The translations under genes were made by a program, and so were the position numbers. 64,000 nt of DNA from Cryobacterium levicorallinum (GTDB taxonomy: Bacteria; Actinomycetota; Actinomycetes; Actinomycetales; Microbacteriaceae): the NCBI RefSeq assembly GCF_004402405.1, contig NZ_SOFE01000006.1:39743-103742 (forward strand), read 5' to 3'. The notes under the pieces were generated by a model. That model worked only from the letters and a program-made list of their open reading frames with translations, ran no database searches and was not told the DNA's origin. Positions 1 to 8,727 of this stretch are shown piece after piece (the stretch's first letter is position 1; each line of letters opens with the position of its first letter).

Positions 1-445
1 GCGATTCGCCGGCCAACCGGGCCAGGGAACTCGACGTGGTGATCGTGACGGAGTCGCCGTACACCACGGATCCCGTGACAGTGCTCCGCGCGAGGGTGAC
101 GCTGCGCCCCAGCAGCCGGGAGAATTCAGTGGCCCACGGCCCCTCGATCACCTGCATGGCGGTGAATCGACCCCAGTAGTCCAGGTCGAGATACTCGTCC
201 GTCATTTCGGGTTCCGCCGCAACTCGGCGACTCTCGAACGCGACGGCTAGCACGCCGTCAGCCCAGCGAGCCTCGCACCTCACCAGAAGCGGATGCTCAA
301 CCGTCTTTAGAATGGTGCCGGTGTTTCGATCGACGACGGCGAATTCGCGGTCACCGATGGGACCGTCGACCGCGAGCGAAACGGTCTCACGTGGCTGGTG
401 GCGACCACCTTTGAGGGGCGACAGCCCGATCTCTCGAATGTGCAT
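1..445 (-). CDS. MOSC domain protein, N-terminal part (runs off window)
   Basis: Reading the minus strand from the ATG at 445 gives an open frame to the window edge, about 148 residues starting MHIREIGLSPLKGG. The N-terminal pattern (SPLKGG, then GPIGDREFAVVD about 20 residues later, then the TVEHPLL segment) is that of the MOSC N-terminal beta-barrel that precedes MOSC sulfur-carrier domains (MOSC proteins are related to the molybdenum cofactor sulfurase C-terminus). The MOSC core with its conserved cysteine would lie beyond the window and is not seen. No clear Shine-Dalgarno precedes the ATG, so the start is tentative. It appears to be a core-chromosome gene flanking the island insertion site. 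The family call is fairly sure; substrate and partner are unknown. Confidence 0.65.
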   Translation of the reverse strand, partial: MHIREIGLSPLKGGRHQPRETVSLAVDGPIGDREFAVVDRNTGTILKTVEHPLLVRCEARWADGVLAVAFESRRVAAEPEMTDEYLDLDYWGRFTAMQVIEGPWATEFSRLLGRSVTLARSTVTGSVVYGDSVTITTSSSLARLAGES

Positions 446-745
446 GATGCCGTTCAGCCTAGCGAGCAGCTTGGTTGTGCACGAGGTGAACCCGCATCCG
501 TCATGACTACATTTTCGTAGCAAGGCCGCCTACTCCAAGGCCGCACCCAGCGCGAACTGGATGCCGATTTGAGAACCAGCCAGCGGTACGTCTACGAAAT
601 AAAAACCGGCAAGCCGACAAACCGCGACGGCACCACGTGCTTGCCAGCCGTCGCCCCATGTGTTCTTGGGCGCTCTCAGAAAGCGGTAAGCTCTTACAGT
701 TGTCTTCCGCAGGTTTTGATCGTTGAAATCGCGTTGTGGAAGCGG
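446..745. other. Intergenic region before tRNA-Pro
   Basis: About 300 bases between the divergent MOSC gene and the tRNA. I see no convincing gene: the open frames here lack ribosome-binding sites and protein-like composition. It must hold the tRNA promoter and perhaps the MOSC gene promoter, but no clear -35/-10 pair stands out. Confidence 0.4.
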
Positions 746-819
<74 letters not shown>

Positions 820-824
820 CAAAA

Positions 825-857
825 GGGCCGTTCGCGAAACTGTTCACGAAACGGCCC
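825..857. repeat. Hairpin with internal direct repeats just downstream of tRNA-Pro
   Basis: An 8-bp stem, GGGCCGTT (825-832) with AACGGCCC (850-857), starts five bases after the tRNA. Within it GTTCGCGAAAC (830-840) and GTTCACGAAAC (842-852) form a direct repeat with one mismatch. It could be part of tRNA transcription termination or, given the position beside an attachment site, a recombinase arm-binding repeat. The second reading is inference. Confidence 0.4.
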
Positions 858-872
858 GGTTGGAACAAAAAG

Positions 873-904
873 AAATCGCTCCTGAGGATTCTCAGGAGCG
901 ATTT
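873..904. terminator. Bidirectional intrinsic terminator
   Basis: A perfect 14-bp stem, AAATCGCTCCTGAG (873-886) with CTCAGGAGCGATTT (891-904), and a GATT loop. A-rich sequence precedes it and a T-run is part of the distal arm, so it can act in both directions. It lies between tRNA-Pro (plus) and the end of the convergent mobile operon (minus). Confidence 0.75.
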
Positions 905-1057
905 CTGCGTTAAGCGGATGTTGCGTGAGTCTTTACCGGCGATTCGAGGCGTTTGACTGCCGGACTGGTGATTCTCGGCGTTTCAGGGCGCGTCGGATTG
1001 TACAGAACGCTGGGGGTTTGCCCTCTCGGGCGGTACGGGTGGCCTCGCTGGACCGGT

Positions 1058-2992
1058 TTAGGTTCTCCGGGGAGGCCCACCGGTTTCATCGGATGCTGGT
1101 GACGCGGTAGCTGTACTTGGCGGCGTCACCCCGGGCGGGTAGGTCCCGGTGTAGGGGTTGTGCCATTCGCGGTCGCGGCGCCGCACGAGGGCGACGCTAG
1201 GTTCGCCGAACGTCTGCATTTTCGCGTCGGCCTTGATCTTGTCGCTGATGAACGCGGCGATTTTGCGGAGGTTGAAGTTGGTGAGCAGGATCGTCACGAT
1301 GATTTGGGCGGCGCCGAATCCGCGAACGCGGCGACGGCTGGCCGATTCGATATCTTCGGTTCCGCCACTTTTCACTTGATTATTGAGGGACTCGATGGAG
1401 TTGCGGGCATGGGTATGAAATTCATCCCATTCCTTCGTTCCGTATTCGAAAGCCTGGGCATTGCGACGGTTCTTGGCGGTATCGAAGGACACAGAGTGCT
1501 GGCTGCAGATCTTGTCGGCGAAGTCCGGCAGGTCGTCGCCGTCGACGGCTGGTCGAATCTTGTTGGTCTTGGTCTTGGTCTTGAGGAGCTCCCGGAGCGG
1601 GCACGTTACGGTCGGGCTCGGGCCGAGCGCCGGGCACCGCAACACGGCCCGACCCTTGGCATCTGGTTTCTCCTTCTGGTGCAGCTGAAATGCGGTGCGG
1701 CTCTTGATTCGTTCACGATATGTGGCCGTATCGATCACGGCCCCGAGAAGATCCTTCGTCGCGTCCTGCAGTGGCGCGGGAGTTGCTGGGCAGTAGGTGC
1801 CGCCCTCAATGTAAAGGGCCCCATGGTCCCCGCCTTGGTGGCCGAGGCGGTCGACGCGGTAGTCCGTGGACGCAGTAAAGCCTTCGTTGAATGCGGGGTC
1901 ATGCAGGCGCTCGGTGAGCGAGTTTGCCCAGTATTGCTTGTCCGCGTCGCCAACTCCCGGTTCCAGACCAAGAGATTTGGATGCTCGCATGAGAGAAACG
2001 GCCTCCTCGGCAACCCGGACGTTCGGGAGGCTCATCGTTGCGGCGACGGCCAGGCCGGGAAAGCGGCGTTGCCCCGGGGCTTCGGAGTCGACACGCACGG
2101 CGATATTGATTTCCCAGCCCCACCGATACTGGGCAGAACTGGGCTTCTTTCCGGGATCGGTGAGGTCGACCTGGCCCGCGCTTGCGTCCGTGCGTTCTCC
2201 CGTGCTGACGTGCCATCCGGCGAAGGCGTCGACGGGCCCGGGGTTCAGGGTCTTCTTCTCCTCAGTTCTGGCCTCGTCGGCAACGCGCTTGGCGAGGTTC
2301 TTGCGGGAGTACCCCTTCACTGTTGGGGTTTCAACGAAGGTCTGGTCAAAGGAAATATCAATTTTGTTGGAGGCACGGCGAATGCTGCGTGATTGTTCGT
2401 TGAACGTCATCACCAGGAATAGCTTTGTGAACTCGTCAAGTCGGGCCTTTCGCTTTTCTGCCAGGTCAGGATCGTGCGCGCGGAGGATTTCTTGGATCTC
2501 GGTATACGTTTTTGAATGGCGGCGCTCCTGCGGGAATGGGTCCATGAGATCGTTCATGCGATGGAAGGCTCGGCTGGTGTTGGCGTACCAACGGTTCTTT
2601 TCGCCGACGTGACCCACGAACGCTGCGAGGGACCTTTCGATTCCCAAAAGTTCGCGGGAGGTATCGCTGAGGCGGAACATGAGTAGGTCGCGCACGCTGG
2701 TGAGGAACATCGCTGATCCCTCCTTAGCAAGCAGCAGCATTCCGGTGAGAATCGCCCGTTCCGGTATCAGAGAGGGGCGGCCGCCGATGCTGAACGGGAC
2801 TGCGTCTTCGTCGCGCCATTCCTGCAACCGTTCGAGCACTCCGGTTTTGCGTACCCGTCCTTCCATGAGCGCCACCGTTTCATCATCTATGAGCGCGTGG
2901 ATCCGTCCACGGCCCATGACCTCGGCCTTCGTTATTCCACCCAGGTCAGGCTCGAGGGTGTTGAATCCGTAGTCGACGTCGCCGGCGCTCAT
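1058..2992 (-). CDS. DDE-type transposase-like protein
   Basis: 644 residues, last gene of a five-gene minus-strand operon. Its ATG overlaps the stop of the upstream recombinase gene (ATGA at 2992-2989), so translation is probably coupled. Candidate catalytic residues are Asp216 (in ISFDQTF), Asp349/351 (in VGDADKQYW) and Glu534 (in ARNSIESLNNQVK). The last of these is followed by an RRRVRGFG segment and a TNFNLRKIA segment, resembling the Arg/Glu signature and C-terminal end of IS1182/IS4-like transposases. It is longer than most such enzymes (usually 400-550), with extra sequence around 390-500 and a Pro/Thr-rich tail. No typical short inverted-repeat pair was recognised at its flanks. The DDE fold is inferred from motif spacing. 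Its association with two recombinase-like genes is unusual and suggests one joint mobile system. Confidence 0.6.
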   Translation of the reverse strand: MSAGDVDYGFNTLEPDLGGITKAEVMGRGRIHALIDDETVALMEGRVRKTGVLERLQEWRDEDAVPFSIGGRPSLIPERAILTGMLLLAKEGSAMFLTSVRDLLMFRLSDTSRELLGIERSLAAFVGHVGEKNRWYANTSRAFHRMNDLMDPFPQERRHSKTYTEIQEILRAHDPDLAEKRKARLDEFTKLFLVMTFNEQSRSIRRASNKIDISFDQTFVETPTVKGYSRKNLAKRVADEARTEEKKTLNPGPVDAFAGWHVSTGERTDASAGQVDLTDPGKKPSSAQYRWGWEINIAVRVDSEAPGQRRFPGLAVAATMSLPNVRVAEEAVSLMRASKSLGLEPGVGDADKQYWANSLTERLHDPAFNEGFTASTDYRVDRLGHQGGDHGALYIEGGTYCPATPAPLQDATKDLLGAVIDTATYRERIKSRTAFQLHQKEKPDAKGRAVLRCPALGPSPTVTCPLRELLKTKTKTNKIRPAVDGDDLPDFADKICSQHSVSFDTAKNRRNAQAFEYGTKEWDEFHTHARNSIESLNNQVKSGGTEDIESASRRRVRGFGAAQIIVTILLTNFNLRKIAAFISDKIKADAKMQTFGEPSVALVRRRDREWHNPYTGTYPPGVTPPSTATASPASDETGGPPRRT

Positions 2993-4050
2993 CGCGACAC
3001 CTCTTCGCCGATGATGAGGCCGAGATAGTCGTCGATGTTCACGGCTTTGGCGTGAACCAGATGCTTCTCAAGGCTGAGGGCCGACACGAAGCCCGCGATG
3101 GCCTTGAGCACGGGCAGTGGGAGACCGTTGTCGATCTGTGTGACTATCCACGTCGAACGCAGCCGGGATACTGTCGCTCGGACCCGCCCTGGGTGGTCGG
3201 TGAGGAAAGTCTGGATTGCACGTGGTCGGTACTCTTCGAGACGGTAGCCGCGGAACGCATACTCGTCGGGGTTGGTGCGGTTGTTGATGCTGCGCAGAAG
3301 GGTTCGGTTCCACGGATGCAAGACTGGAACTCGCCGTGGTCGCGTGCCGGTGACGTGCACGAAGAGCCGGTCGCCTTGTACTTCGATGTCGCGGAGGCGC
3401 ACGTCCACGATCTCCTCGGAGCGGAGTCCGGCGCCGCCGGCGAGGCCGAGGATGGCCCAGGCGTTCTGTCGCTTGAGCGTGGTTGTGAGGCTGGCCGCCC
3501 AACTGTGCATGGACGCGACGTCCGACAGGGTAAACGGGCGGCGGCGGCCAGCGGTCTGAGGTGCGGCGAGTCGTTTGATGTCCGTGTCTGCGAGAGCGTC
3601 CGCAATGGCGCCAAGCTGCCGCACGAAGCCCCATCGGTGTCCCTCCGAGTGTTTGGGAAGGCGCTCCTGCAGGTACCGGTATACGTTGCTTTCGGTGTAA
3701 ACGCGTTCCGCGGTCAGCGTGGTGCCGGTCGTAGTCCACACCCAGGCGCCAAATCGGGCCGACATGCACATCAGGCGCCGCACGGATTCGAACGTGCGTG
3801 GCCTCATCAGGATGGCGTTGGTAATGGTGAATTCCCGGACGGCATCCCACTGAACAGAGGACAACTGAGGGCGGTACCGGATGATGACGTGCCACACGTG
3901 GTCCGGAAGCTCGGGATCCAGAGCCCGCAGGTGGGCGTAGGTGTGGGAATCGGCAAGGAAGATGTCGTTGAGTCGGTCTTTTCTGTTCACGAACGTCTTG
4001 TGTGCGGCGGAATTTCGTTTTCCGCACCAACACCGCTGGATCCCGAACAT
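2989..4050 (-). CDS. Tyrosine recombinase/integrase-like protein B, non-canonical active site
   Basis: 353 residues. The C-terminal half carries a box I-like segment (GGAGLRSEEIVDVRLRDIEV, Arg210) and a box II-like segment (VSRLRSTW, Arg298) in which the usual His of H-x-x-R is Ser295. Tyr342 in NIDDYLG is placed where the nucleophile would be. The N-terminal 170 residues would be the core-binding domain. It starts 32 bases after the upstream recombinase-like gene and overlaps the next gene by ATGA. An in-frame stop lies just before the ATG at 4050, which supports that start. By family knowledge it would cut and join DNA at element ends; the missing His makes activity uncertain. Confidence 0.65.
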   Translation of the reverse strand: MFGIQRCWCGKRNSAAHKTFVNRKDRLNDIFLADSHTYAHLRALDPELPDHVWHVIIRYRPQLSSVQWDAVREFTITNAILMRPRTFESVRRLMCMSARFGAWVWTTTGTTLTAERVYTESNVYRYLQERLPKHSEGHRWGFVRQLGAIADALADTDIKRLAAPQTAGRRRPFTLSDVASMHSWAASLTTTLKRQNAWAILGLAGGAGLRSEEIVDVRLRDIEVQGDRLFVHVTGTRPRRVPVLHPWNRTLLRSINNRTNPDEYAFRGYRLEEYRPRAIQTFLTDHPGRVRATVSRLRSTWIVTQIDNGLPLPVLKAIAGFVSALSLEKHLVHAKAVNIDDYLGLIIGEEVSR

Positions 4051-4082
4051 TGCGCGTCACCACCGCAGAATCAAAACCCTGA

Positions 4083-4988
4083 TCAGGCCCGTTTGTGGAA
4101 ATTCTGCGGTGACAGCTTGTGCCCTGTTTTGGGGTCAAAACAAGCGATCTTGTCGAGCGCCGCGAGGTTTCTCAGTCCGGATATGCGAAGGAGCTCCCGC
4201 GGTGGGGTGCCTGCAGTGAGATGAGAGAGCAGCCAGGTGGCACGCATCCGGCTCGGACGCACGTCAAGTTCAGTTCGGGCGCGGAGCAGGAAATCCGTGA
4301 TTTGCCCGGAGGCGGCACTTGCCCTGCCGGGGCGGAACAGCCACTCGGTCGGATCCCGGTTTTCGAGGATGCGGTGAAGGGGTCGCTGCCAGCCGTCCAG
4401 AACGGGGACGACACGCGACCGGCCCTCCCTCACGATTACCTGCATGTCATCCATGCGGGCATCGACATCGCTCGTGCGCACACCGAGAATTTCCCGCGTG
4501 GCGAGACCGGTGCCGAGACCGAGCGTCAGGAGAGCGATGGAGTCGAGTTGCCGTCTGGGGGTGCCTTGTGACATTGCCCAGCTGGCCAGCGCCGCTATCT
4601 CCGGATCCGCATACGGCCTCGTCGGTTCCGATCGAGGGAGCGAAAAATGATTCCGAGTCACCTCCGCCGGGTTGAGCGCTTCGACCATGAGTAGGAGCGT
4701 TGACCGGTGTGTGGCCCTGCTCCCCGCGGCGTACCTCGTCATGCCCAGATGGACGAATTCCTCGACAGTCACTAGCCGGAAGATGCGCCTGCGTTCAAGA
4801 GGAGTACCCCGACTCTGCCAGCACCACAGCACGAACGCCACCGCAGCTGGGTAGAGCGACCGCTCCGAGCGGCCAGACGGCGCTGCTGTGTCCGCCACTG
4901 AGGCGGCGACGAACTCGCCGATCATCTCCCAGTAGGGAAGGGCGTTGATGGGTCGGTAATCGTGCGGTTGGGAGCACCCCGCGTTCAT
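4083..4988 (-). CDS. Tyrosine recombinase/integrase-like protein A, nucleophile apparently missing
   Basis: 301 residues from the ATG at 4988, chosen because it overlaps the stop of the upstream gene (ATGA at 4988-4985); a longer frame to 5057 would run into that gene. A box I-like motif is visible (LGTGLATREILGV, Arg165), as is a box II-like PSRMRATW (Arg249, with Ser246 instead of His). The segment where the catalytic Tyr is expected reads ALDKIACFDPKTG, with no obvious tyrosine. It is similar in layout to recombinase-like protein B downstream. The pair may work as a heteromer with complementary residues or as a DNA-binding complex serving the DDE protein; both are inference. Confidence 0.6.
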   Translation of the reverse strand: MNAGCSQPHDYRPINALPYWEMIGEFVAASVADTAAPSGRSERSLYPAAVAFVLWCWQSRGTPLERRRIFRLVTVEEFVHLGMTRYAAGSRATHRSTLLLMVEALNPAEVTRNHFSLPRSEPTRPYADPEIAALASWAMSQGTPRRQLDSIALLTLGLGTGLATREILGVRTSDVDARMDDMQVIVREGRSRVVPVLDGWQRPLHRILENRDPTEWLFRPGRASAASGQITDFLLRARTELDVRPSRMRATWLLSHLTAGTPPRELLRISGLRNLAALDKIACFDPKTGHKLSPQNFHKRA

Positions 4989-5287
4989 GGTCGGATCAGC
5001 GGCTTGTGCAGACGTTCTATTCGTACGACCGGTGTGGATTCTCGCGTGGTCAACCACACACCAGGCAGGTTGAGGTTGATCAAAAGGATCAACGGGTGAC
5101 CGACCCGGCAGTCGACTACCTCGACCAAGTCGAGTTCCTCTCCGTCCCTGCGGAGGCGCAACGTCCCAGCGAACGCGGCACTGGTCTCACGCCGAAGGAG
5201 TCGCCGATCAAGGTCCAACCAATACCGACTCGACGATTCAGTCGTCGCCAGATAACAGCCCGCCTCGTCATCGCGGAGCGAGTCCAT
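4985..5287 (-). CDS. Small protein of mobile operon, paralogue of the 5390-5680 product
   Basis: 100 residues, second gene of the recombinase operon; its stop overlaps the start of recombinase-like protein A. It shares a layout with the upstream 96-residue protein: a TTESSSRYWLDLD-type segment near residue 15 (TTASSQYWFDLE in the other), an RR motif after it, a central CRVG/CAVG motif, and a C-terminal TPVVRIERL/TPIVSIRPI segment. No catalytic motif, signal peptide or membrane segment is visible. It is probably an accessory DNA- or protein-binding factor of the element. Family not recognised. Confidence 0.55.
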   Translation of the reverse strand: MDSLRDDEAGCYLATTESSSRYWLDLDRRLLRRETSAAFAGTLRLRRDGEELDLVEVVDCRVGHPLILLINLNLPGVWLTTRESTPVVRIERLHKPLIRP

Positions 5288-5389
5288 GGCTTACTCCCTT
5301 CTCGGTGCTTCCTTTGCACTTACGTGCTTGCGCGATGCTGGGCGCCACCGCATCCCGACGCCTAAGTGTTCGTCGGCCGGTCATCGGTC

Positions 5390-5680
5390 TCAGTCTTCAT
5401 CGGGGATCGGACGGATGCTGACGATCGGCGTCGTTCGCTGCCAGTAGTTCTCGAATAGTTCAGAGTCGCGGCCTTCGGTCTTCATCAGCCAATAGCCGCT
5501 TTGACCGACTGCGCACCTTTTGATTTCGAGGATCGACCGCGTTCGATCGTGCATCGACCGATGGGCACCGGGGCCAGGCAAGCGCCTGACAGTCATCGCT
5601 TCCAGGTCAAACCAATACTGCGAACTCGCCGTCGTGACAATCCAGCGTCCGCCTTCCGACCCATCCAAAGTGTTCGTCAC
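5390..5680 (-). CDS. Small protein of mobile operon, first gene
   Basis: 96 residues, MTNTLDGSEG at the N-terminus. It is paralogous to the next gene (102-base gap), with matching YWFDLE, CAVG and TPIVSI segments. It is first in the five-gene recombinase/DDE operon, and the promoter should lie between 5681 and 5868, a region shared with the divergent HA-domain gene. The duplication suggests two related subunits, as for the two recombinase-like proteins downstream. Function unknown. Confidence 0.5.
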   Translation of the reverse strand: MTNTLDGSEGGRWIVTTASSQYWFDLEAMTVRRLPGPGAHRSMHDRTRSILEIKRCAVGQSGYWLMKTEGRDSELFENYWQRTTPIVSIRPIPDED

Positions 5681-5868
5681 GGTGCGTCTCGCTTCCCGAA
5701 GCGTCGAAATCCGCCGGTCTGACTAACCCGCCGCTCACGCAGAACGCTACGCACATCAGGGTCTTCAAACCTCCGACTCCACGACAAACCTCACCGAGCA
5801 CCGACGGCGGAAAGTGCCGCGCATAGACCGTCCGAGGCCGCATCCCTTGCGGCCCGGAAGGGCAGGAC

Positions 5869-6477
5869 ATGCACGAGGACACCATCCCGGAGCGGTTGCA
5901 CGCCAAGGCGCGCAGACTCGCGGAGCACGAACATGAGCTGGACGAACTCTCCCAGCTCTACGCGCAGTCAGACGAGGAGGTGGCGAAGGGTGGTGACCCT
6001 TCGACTGGTGCGCGCACCAAGCGGGCGGCAAATTGGGCGACGGCTCTGCGCCGGTATGAGAACTTCTGGACGGAGCGTGGACACAGCCCCCGGGAACACA
6101 CTCGCAACCGCGCCACCCTCCCCGATGAAGAACGGCGCATGGGGGAATGGGCGCGGTACCAGCGCCGCTTCGAAGAGAATCTCTGTCGATACCAGATCAT
6201 CCGACTCGACGTTTCGCCGGCATTTAAATGGGACCCCCACGATCATGTCTGGCAGGAGAATCTAAACGCGTGCATCCACCATTTTCGATCCACAGGACGA
6301 TTGCCGTACCTCAATGGATCCGACCTGCTCGAATTCGCTCTTGCACGATGGCTCGGCCGCCAACTCCGGCAGCTGCAGATGGGCGCCCTTGAACAGTGCC
6401 GGGACGTGCGCCTCACCGCGCTTCTGGACATGCGCGGTGACGAACGAGCCGATGCCATAACCGACCGCTTCTCATGA
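5869..6477 (+). CDS. Helicase-associated (HA) domain protein
   Basis: 202 residues. The centre has the aromatic/helical pattern of the HA domain (Pfam helicase-associated family): an RRYENFWTERGHS segment followed by PDEERRMGEWARYQRR at about residues 60-100. HA domains are often appended to helicases or stand alone in actinobacterial accessory regions and are thought to bind nucleic acid. An AGGGCAGG ribosome-binding site precedes the ATG. It is divergent from the mobile operon. No helicase or nuclease motif is present in this protein. The domain call is reasonably sure; the role is unknown. Confidence 0.6.
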   Translation: MHEDTIPERLHAKARRLAEHEHELDELSQLYAQSDEEVAKGGDPSTGARTKRAANWATALRRYENFWTERGHSPREHTRNRATLPDEERRMGEWARYQRRFEENLCRYQIIRLDVSPAFKWDPHDHVWQENLNACIHHFRSTGRLPYLNGSDLLEFALARWLGRQLRQLQMGALEQCRDVRLTALLDMRGDERADAITDRFS

Positions 6478-6635
6478 CCCGGAGAGAAAACCGACTCATC
6501 GACAAACCCACCGCGAAGTGCCGTCCAAGTCCTTAAACTGGGGCCGCAGAAGAGGCCGCAGTCGCCCAATCACACATGCTGGGACAAGCCAATATCTGTT
6601 GGGCGGACCCTCGCTCGCGAAGCAAAGGAGACCAT

Positions 6636-6995
6636 ATGAATGCGAGCGAACCGCTCTCCACAGATGAGCTTTGGATGCTTAAACAGTCCGGAATCGATGT
6701 CACGGATCCTGGCCTGGACGGACTTTACGAACAAGTCGTGGCTCGCTCAAACATTGCATTCGCAGCCCACAAACAGATGCCGCTCGACGATATTGCCGTT
6801 CTGCTCGGCGTGCCCACACAGGAACTCATCGATCTGCTCGGTGAGCAAAGCGCATGGGACGCCTCGTGGATAATGTCGACACCCCAACGGCAGTTTGCGA
6901 CGGACGGGTCGGACCGCACGCCCATGGAATATCTGGAAGATGGCGGAGACCGGCAGGACGTCCTCGACTTGTTAGCTGATTCCTGCGGTTGGTGA
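6636..6995 (+). CDS. Small acidic protein with HTH-like segment
   Basis: 119 residues. The ATG at 6636 is chosen over an upstream in-frame start because AAAGGAG lies eight bases before it. The segment LDDIAVLLGVPTQELIDLL (about residues 49-67) looks like a helix-turn-helix or a helical protein-binding unit; the rest is acidic. It sits 39 bases upstream of a metallophosphoesterase gene in the same direction, a likely two-gene operon. It might regulate or neutralise that enzyme, but this is inference. Family not recognised. Confidence 0.5.
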   Translation: MNASEPLSTDELWMLKQSGIDVTDPGLDGLYEQVVARSNIAFAAHKQMPLDDIAVLLGVPTQELIDLLGEQSAWDASWIMSTPQRQFATDGSDRTPMEYLEDGGDRQDVLDLLADSCGW

Positions 6996-7034
6996 CCGCA
7001 CAAGGGGTAGCGAGTTAGGCTGCATCACTCCCCC

Positions 7035-8072
7035 ATGCGCTACCTGATGCCATCGACGGAAACACCGACCCAGCAACAGAAGTTCCTATCGATCTGTCAA
7101 TCACCTTCCGCGAGACGTAGATTCGGACGCATGGCGTCGATCATCAATTCCGGCAGCGCGAGGGCATGGGACTCGAGGGCACCGCAGAACTCTCCGTTGT
7201 CTTCGGCGCGGCGCATTGGCCTCCTCGGCGATACCCACGGCGACCTGGAACACGTACTTATCGTCTCCCGCACCCTGCACGCGCGCGGCATCCGCACCCT
7301 CGTGGTGTTGGGAGATTTCGGTTTCATCTGGCCCGGCTACAACTGGGACAACGGCCTCGACAAACTCAGCCGACGCCTCGCCGTCAAAACACAGACACTC
7401 TACTTCGTCGACGGCAACCACGAAGACTTCACCCGTCTCTACCAATTTCCGCTCGCCAAGGACGGATTGCGCTGGCTGCGGCCGAACATCGCCCACATTC
7501 CCCGCGGCTGGCGAACCACCCTCGCTTCCGGCAAGACACTGGCAGCCCTGGGCGGCGCCAACTCTGTCGACGTAGCGCACCGGAGCGAAGGTTCCTCATG
7601 GTGGCCGGACGAATCCGTCACCGAGGCCGACCTGGCCTCGGTCGGACACCAACACGCCGACGTCCTCATCGGACATGACGCCCCATTGAACGTGCCATCC
7701 CTGGATACCTGGCTCGCAGAAACCAACCGTTGGTGGCCAGAAGCCGGAATCCAATATTCGGCGTCGGGCCGGGCCATGTTCCATCGAGGATTTCTGCAAG
7801 TACGACCCGAGCTCTACGTCGGCGGCCACTACCACCGCCATTTCGACGACACCATCGACTACGACGGTGACATCCCGTTCACCTCACGGGTCGTTCTCCT
7901 CGACAAGAACGGTTCGGAACATGCCATCAGCCAAGCCATACTCGACACCGAAACCCTTCACCTCGAGTATTTCGACCGCAATGACCAGACCGTCAGCGGA
8001 GAGAACAAAATTCGCAACGGCCCTCAGTTGGACGGCACAGCGGATGATGCGGCTTTTCTTGGTGAGACATGA
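7035..8072 (+). CDS. Calcineurin-like metallophosphoesterase
   Basis: 345 residues by the longest frame. All metal-binding motifs of the superfamily are present in order: GDTHGD (about 65-70), VLGDFG, GNHED, GHD and GHYHRHFD. The catalytic domain begins near residue 60, so the first 60 residues are atypical and the true start may be one of the later ATGs (7050 or 7131); none has a good ribosome-binding site. The family hydrolyses phosphomonoesters or diesters, including cyclic nucleotides and nucleic acids; the substrate here cannot be read from sequence. It follows the small HTH-like gene, so it could be the effector of a two-gene unit. Confidence 0.8.
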   Translation: MRYLMPSTETPTQQQKFLSICQSPSARRRFGRMASIINSGSARAWDSRAPQNSPLSSARRIGLLGDTHGDLEHVLIVSRTLHARGIRTLVVLGDFGFIWPGYNWDNGLDKLSRRLAVKTQTLYFVDGNHEDFTRLYQFPLAKDGLRWLRPNIAHIPRGWRTTLASGKTLAALGGANSVDVAHRSEGSSWWPDESVTEADLASVGHQHADVLIGHDAPLNVPSLDTWLAETNRWWPEAGIQYSASGRAMFHRGFLQVRPELYVGGHYHRHFDDTIDYDGDIPFTSRVVLLDKNGSEHAISQAILDTETLHLEYFDRNDQTVSGENKIRNGPQLDGTADDAAFLGET

Positions 8073-8318
8073 TCCTGGCTGTGTTTGGCGAGACGTTGAC
8101 TCGGCTGGCGGGCTCTACACGGCCGCCGAAGTTCTCGAGGATATGACCGTGCGCGCTGGAAACCACACGTTACTTCCTCGCCTGCGGCTAGGCGTCCGTC
8201 TTCTCACAGTCAAGCGCGGATCCGCACAATGTGGCAGTTCGGCGGAACCATCAGACCGCAGCGCCTGCCGCCCGTGCCAAAGCCTACGAATGTCCGCCGA
8301 CCTCGGTAGGTTGTGGCC

Positions 8319-8696
8319 ATGACCGACCCATTCGAGGTGCCATCCACCACCATTACGCGCGGAGACCTTGCCTTTCCTGCCCGCGGTGCAAACCCAGATC
8401 TACTGCCCGCGTTCGCCGTGATCCCAAAGGAATACCGGAGCCCCGAGTCCTCTGGCGATCTGGAGGCCTTGAAATGGGCGAACTTTCAAGGCAGGTGGTT
8501 CTCCGAAGGCCTGCCGGCCACCCTACAGCTCTACCCCCGACCTGGAATCAACGCGCAGCAGGCCTTCGACCATCTAACGGTCCTGCAGGGCTGCTACGGA
8601 TCCAAGCACGAACACAAGGCAGCGGCCGTCGCTTGGCTGGCCTCCCGCTGGTTCACCGGTTATGACTTCAAAGGCGTAGCCACCACACGCGAATAG
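8319..8696 (+). CDS. Hypothetical protein
   Basis: 125 residues from the ATG at 8319 (an in-frame GTG lies six bases upstream). GGTAGG lies eight bases before the ATG. The protein is rich in Trp, Phe and Tyr, with ALKWANFQGRWFSEGL near the middle and VAWLASRWFTGYDFKG near the end; no transmembrane segment. It is convergent with the UvrD-type gene (32 bases apart). Family not recognised. Confidence 0.45.
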   Translation: MTDPFEVPSTTITRGDLAFPARGANPDLLPAFAVIPKEYRSPESSGDLEALKWANFQGRWFSEGLPATLQLYPRPGINAQQAFDHLTVLQGCYGSKHEHKAAAVAWLASRWFTGYDFKGVATTRE

Positions 8697-8727
8697 CGCT
8701 GAAGTGTCCGCCCGTTCCAGCGCGCCC

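Noticed and set aside
1160..2392. A 410-codon plus-strand open frame
   Set aside because: Antisense to the DDE-like gene, which has recognisable motifs and operon coupling; the plus frame is a shadow of GC-rich codon bias.
3052..4224. A 390-codon plus-strand open frame
   Set aside because: Antisense to the recombinase-like genes; no recognisable motifs and no ribosome-binding site.
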